Assembly: GCA_946061315.1 (NCBI GenBank)
Contig: CAMGRB010000096.1
Coordinates: forward strand, 1 to 5,990
DNA length: 5,990 bases
Source of the DNA: an uncultured Clostridia bacterium
GTDB taxonomy: Bacteria > Bacillota > Clostridia > Oscillospirales > CAG-272
Reading direction: 5' to 3'
Part shown: in pieces, positions 5,808 to 5,990 of the stretch
How positions within the stretch are numbered: the first letter of the stretch is position 1
Layout: each line of letters begins with the position of its first letter
Position numbers and translations under genes: made by a program
The notes under the pieces: model-generated
Databases searched by the model: none
Told to the model about the DNA's origin: nothing
What the model saw: the letters and a program-made list of their open reading frames with translations, nothing else

Positions 5808-5809
5808 AG

Positions 5810-5990
5810 CTAAAAGATTTTTGTGCCCGCAAGGCTAAATTCCTTCAGAAACGGTATATCGGAAGAATTTACCGAAAACGTTTTGCCGTTAAGATACGAA
5901 AGACTGTCACCAACGTTGCCGAAAGACACTTTGTACGAGTAAAGCGCCTGATGAACGTACCCGAAATTATCTTTTTTCGACGTTATCCCG
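5810..5990 (-). CDS. C-terminal part of an unrecognised protein (partial, runs off the right edge)
   Basis: Reading leftward on the minus strand, one frame is open from the window edge (first full codon at 5989) to TAG at 5810-5812, giving 59 residues. The segment includes FGYVHQALYSYKVSFGNVGDS and ends FLKEFSLAGTKIF. One of the other two minus frames closes within the first 24 bases of the edge, and this frame's composition resembles the neighbouring genes. The tail is mixed alpha/beta in character with aromatic residues and no membrane helix. I do not recognise the family. The gene ends about 57 bases before the LCP promoter, so it is probably a separate upstream unit on the same strand. 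Confidence 0.65.
   Translation of the reverse strand, partial: GITSKKDNFGYVHQALYSYKVSFGNVGDSLSYLNGKTFSVNSSDIPFLKEFSLAGTKIF

Overview
The window looks like chromosomal DNA of a Gram-positive, spore-forming member of the Clostridia. The evidence is a GerW/YtfJ-type sporulation gene beside an S11 D-Ala-D-Ala carboxypeptidase, a two-domain BirA with an ECF-type BioY, an LCP-like membrane protein, strong purine-rich Shine-Dalgarno sequences and a consensus sigma-A promoter. Family and genus cannot be fixed from this sequence. I see no mobile element, CRISPR array, tRNA, rRNA or prophage signature, and no non-coding stretch longer than about 150 bases. This is mostly ordinary core genome, and I did not find a new multi-gene system.

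Left half, plus strand (1-2848). A co-directional, tightly packed cluster holds the tail of a probable DUF2953 gene, ytfJ (gerW-like), a secreted D-alanyl-D-alanine carboxypeptidase, an RsuA/RluB-family pseudouridine synthase and a small GNAT-like protein. Gaps are 1 to 68 bp and the first two genes overlap, which fits one transcription unit entering from the left. It ends at a strong hairpin with T-tracts on both sides that also serves the converging minus-strand operon.

Middle, minus strand (2823-4495). A two-gene biotin operon, birA-bioY, encodes a biotin-protein ligase/repressor and the substrate-binding component of a biotin ECF transporter. Directly upstream lies a perfect 9-bp inverted repeat with a 15-bp spacer, arranged like a BirA operator. 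A predicted promoter is threaded through it, so BirA probably represses its own operon. No biotin synthesis gene is visible here, so scavenging and use of biotin is the only biotin function the window supports.

Right part, minus strand (4493-5753). An independently transcribed, single-pass membrane LytR-CpsA-Psr-like protein follows a TTGACA-N17-TATAAT promoter and ends at its own intrinsic terminator. Its LCP domain has lost several residues expected of active phosphotransferases. At the right edge the C-terminal 59 residues of a further minus-strand gene are present; I do not recognise its family.
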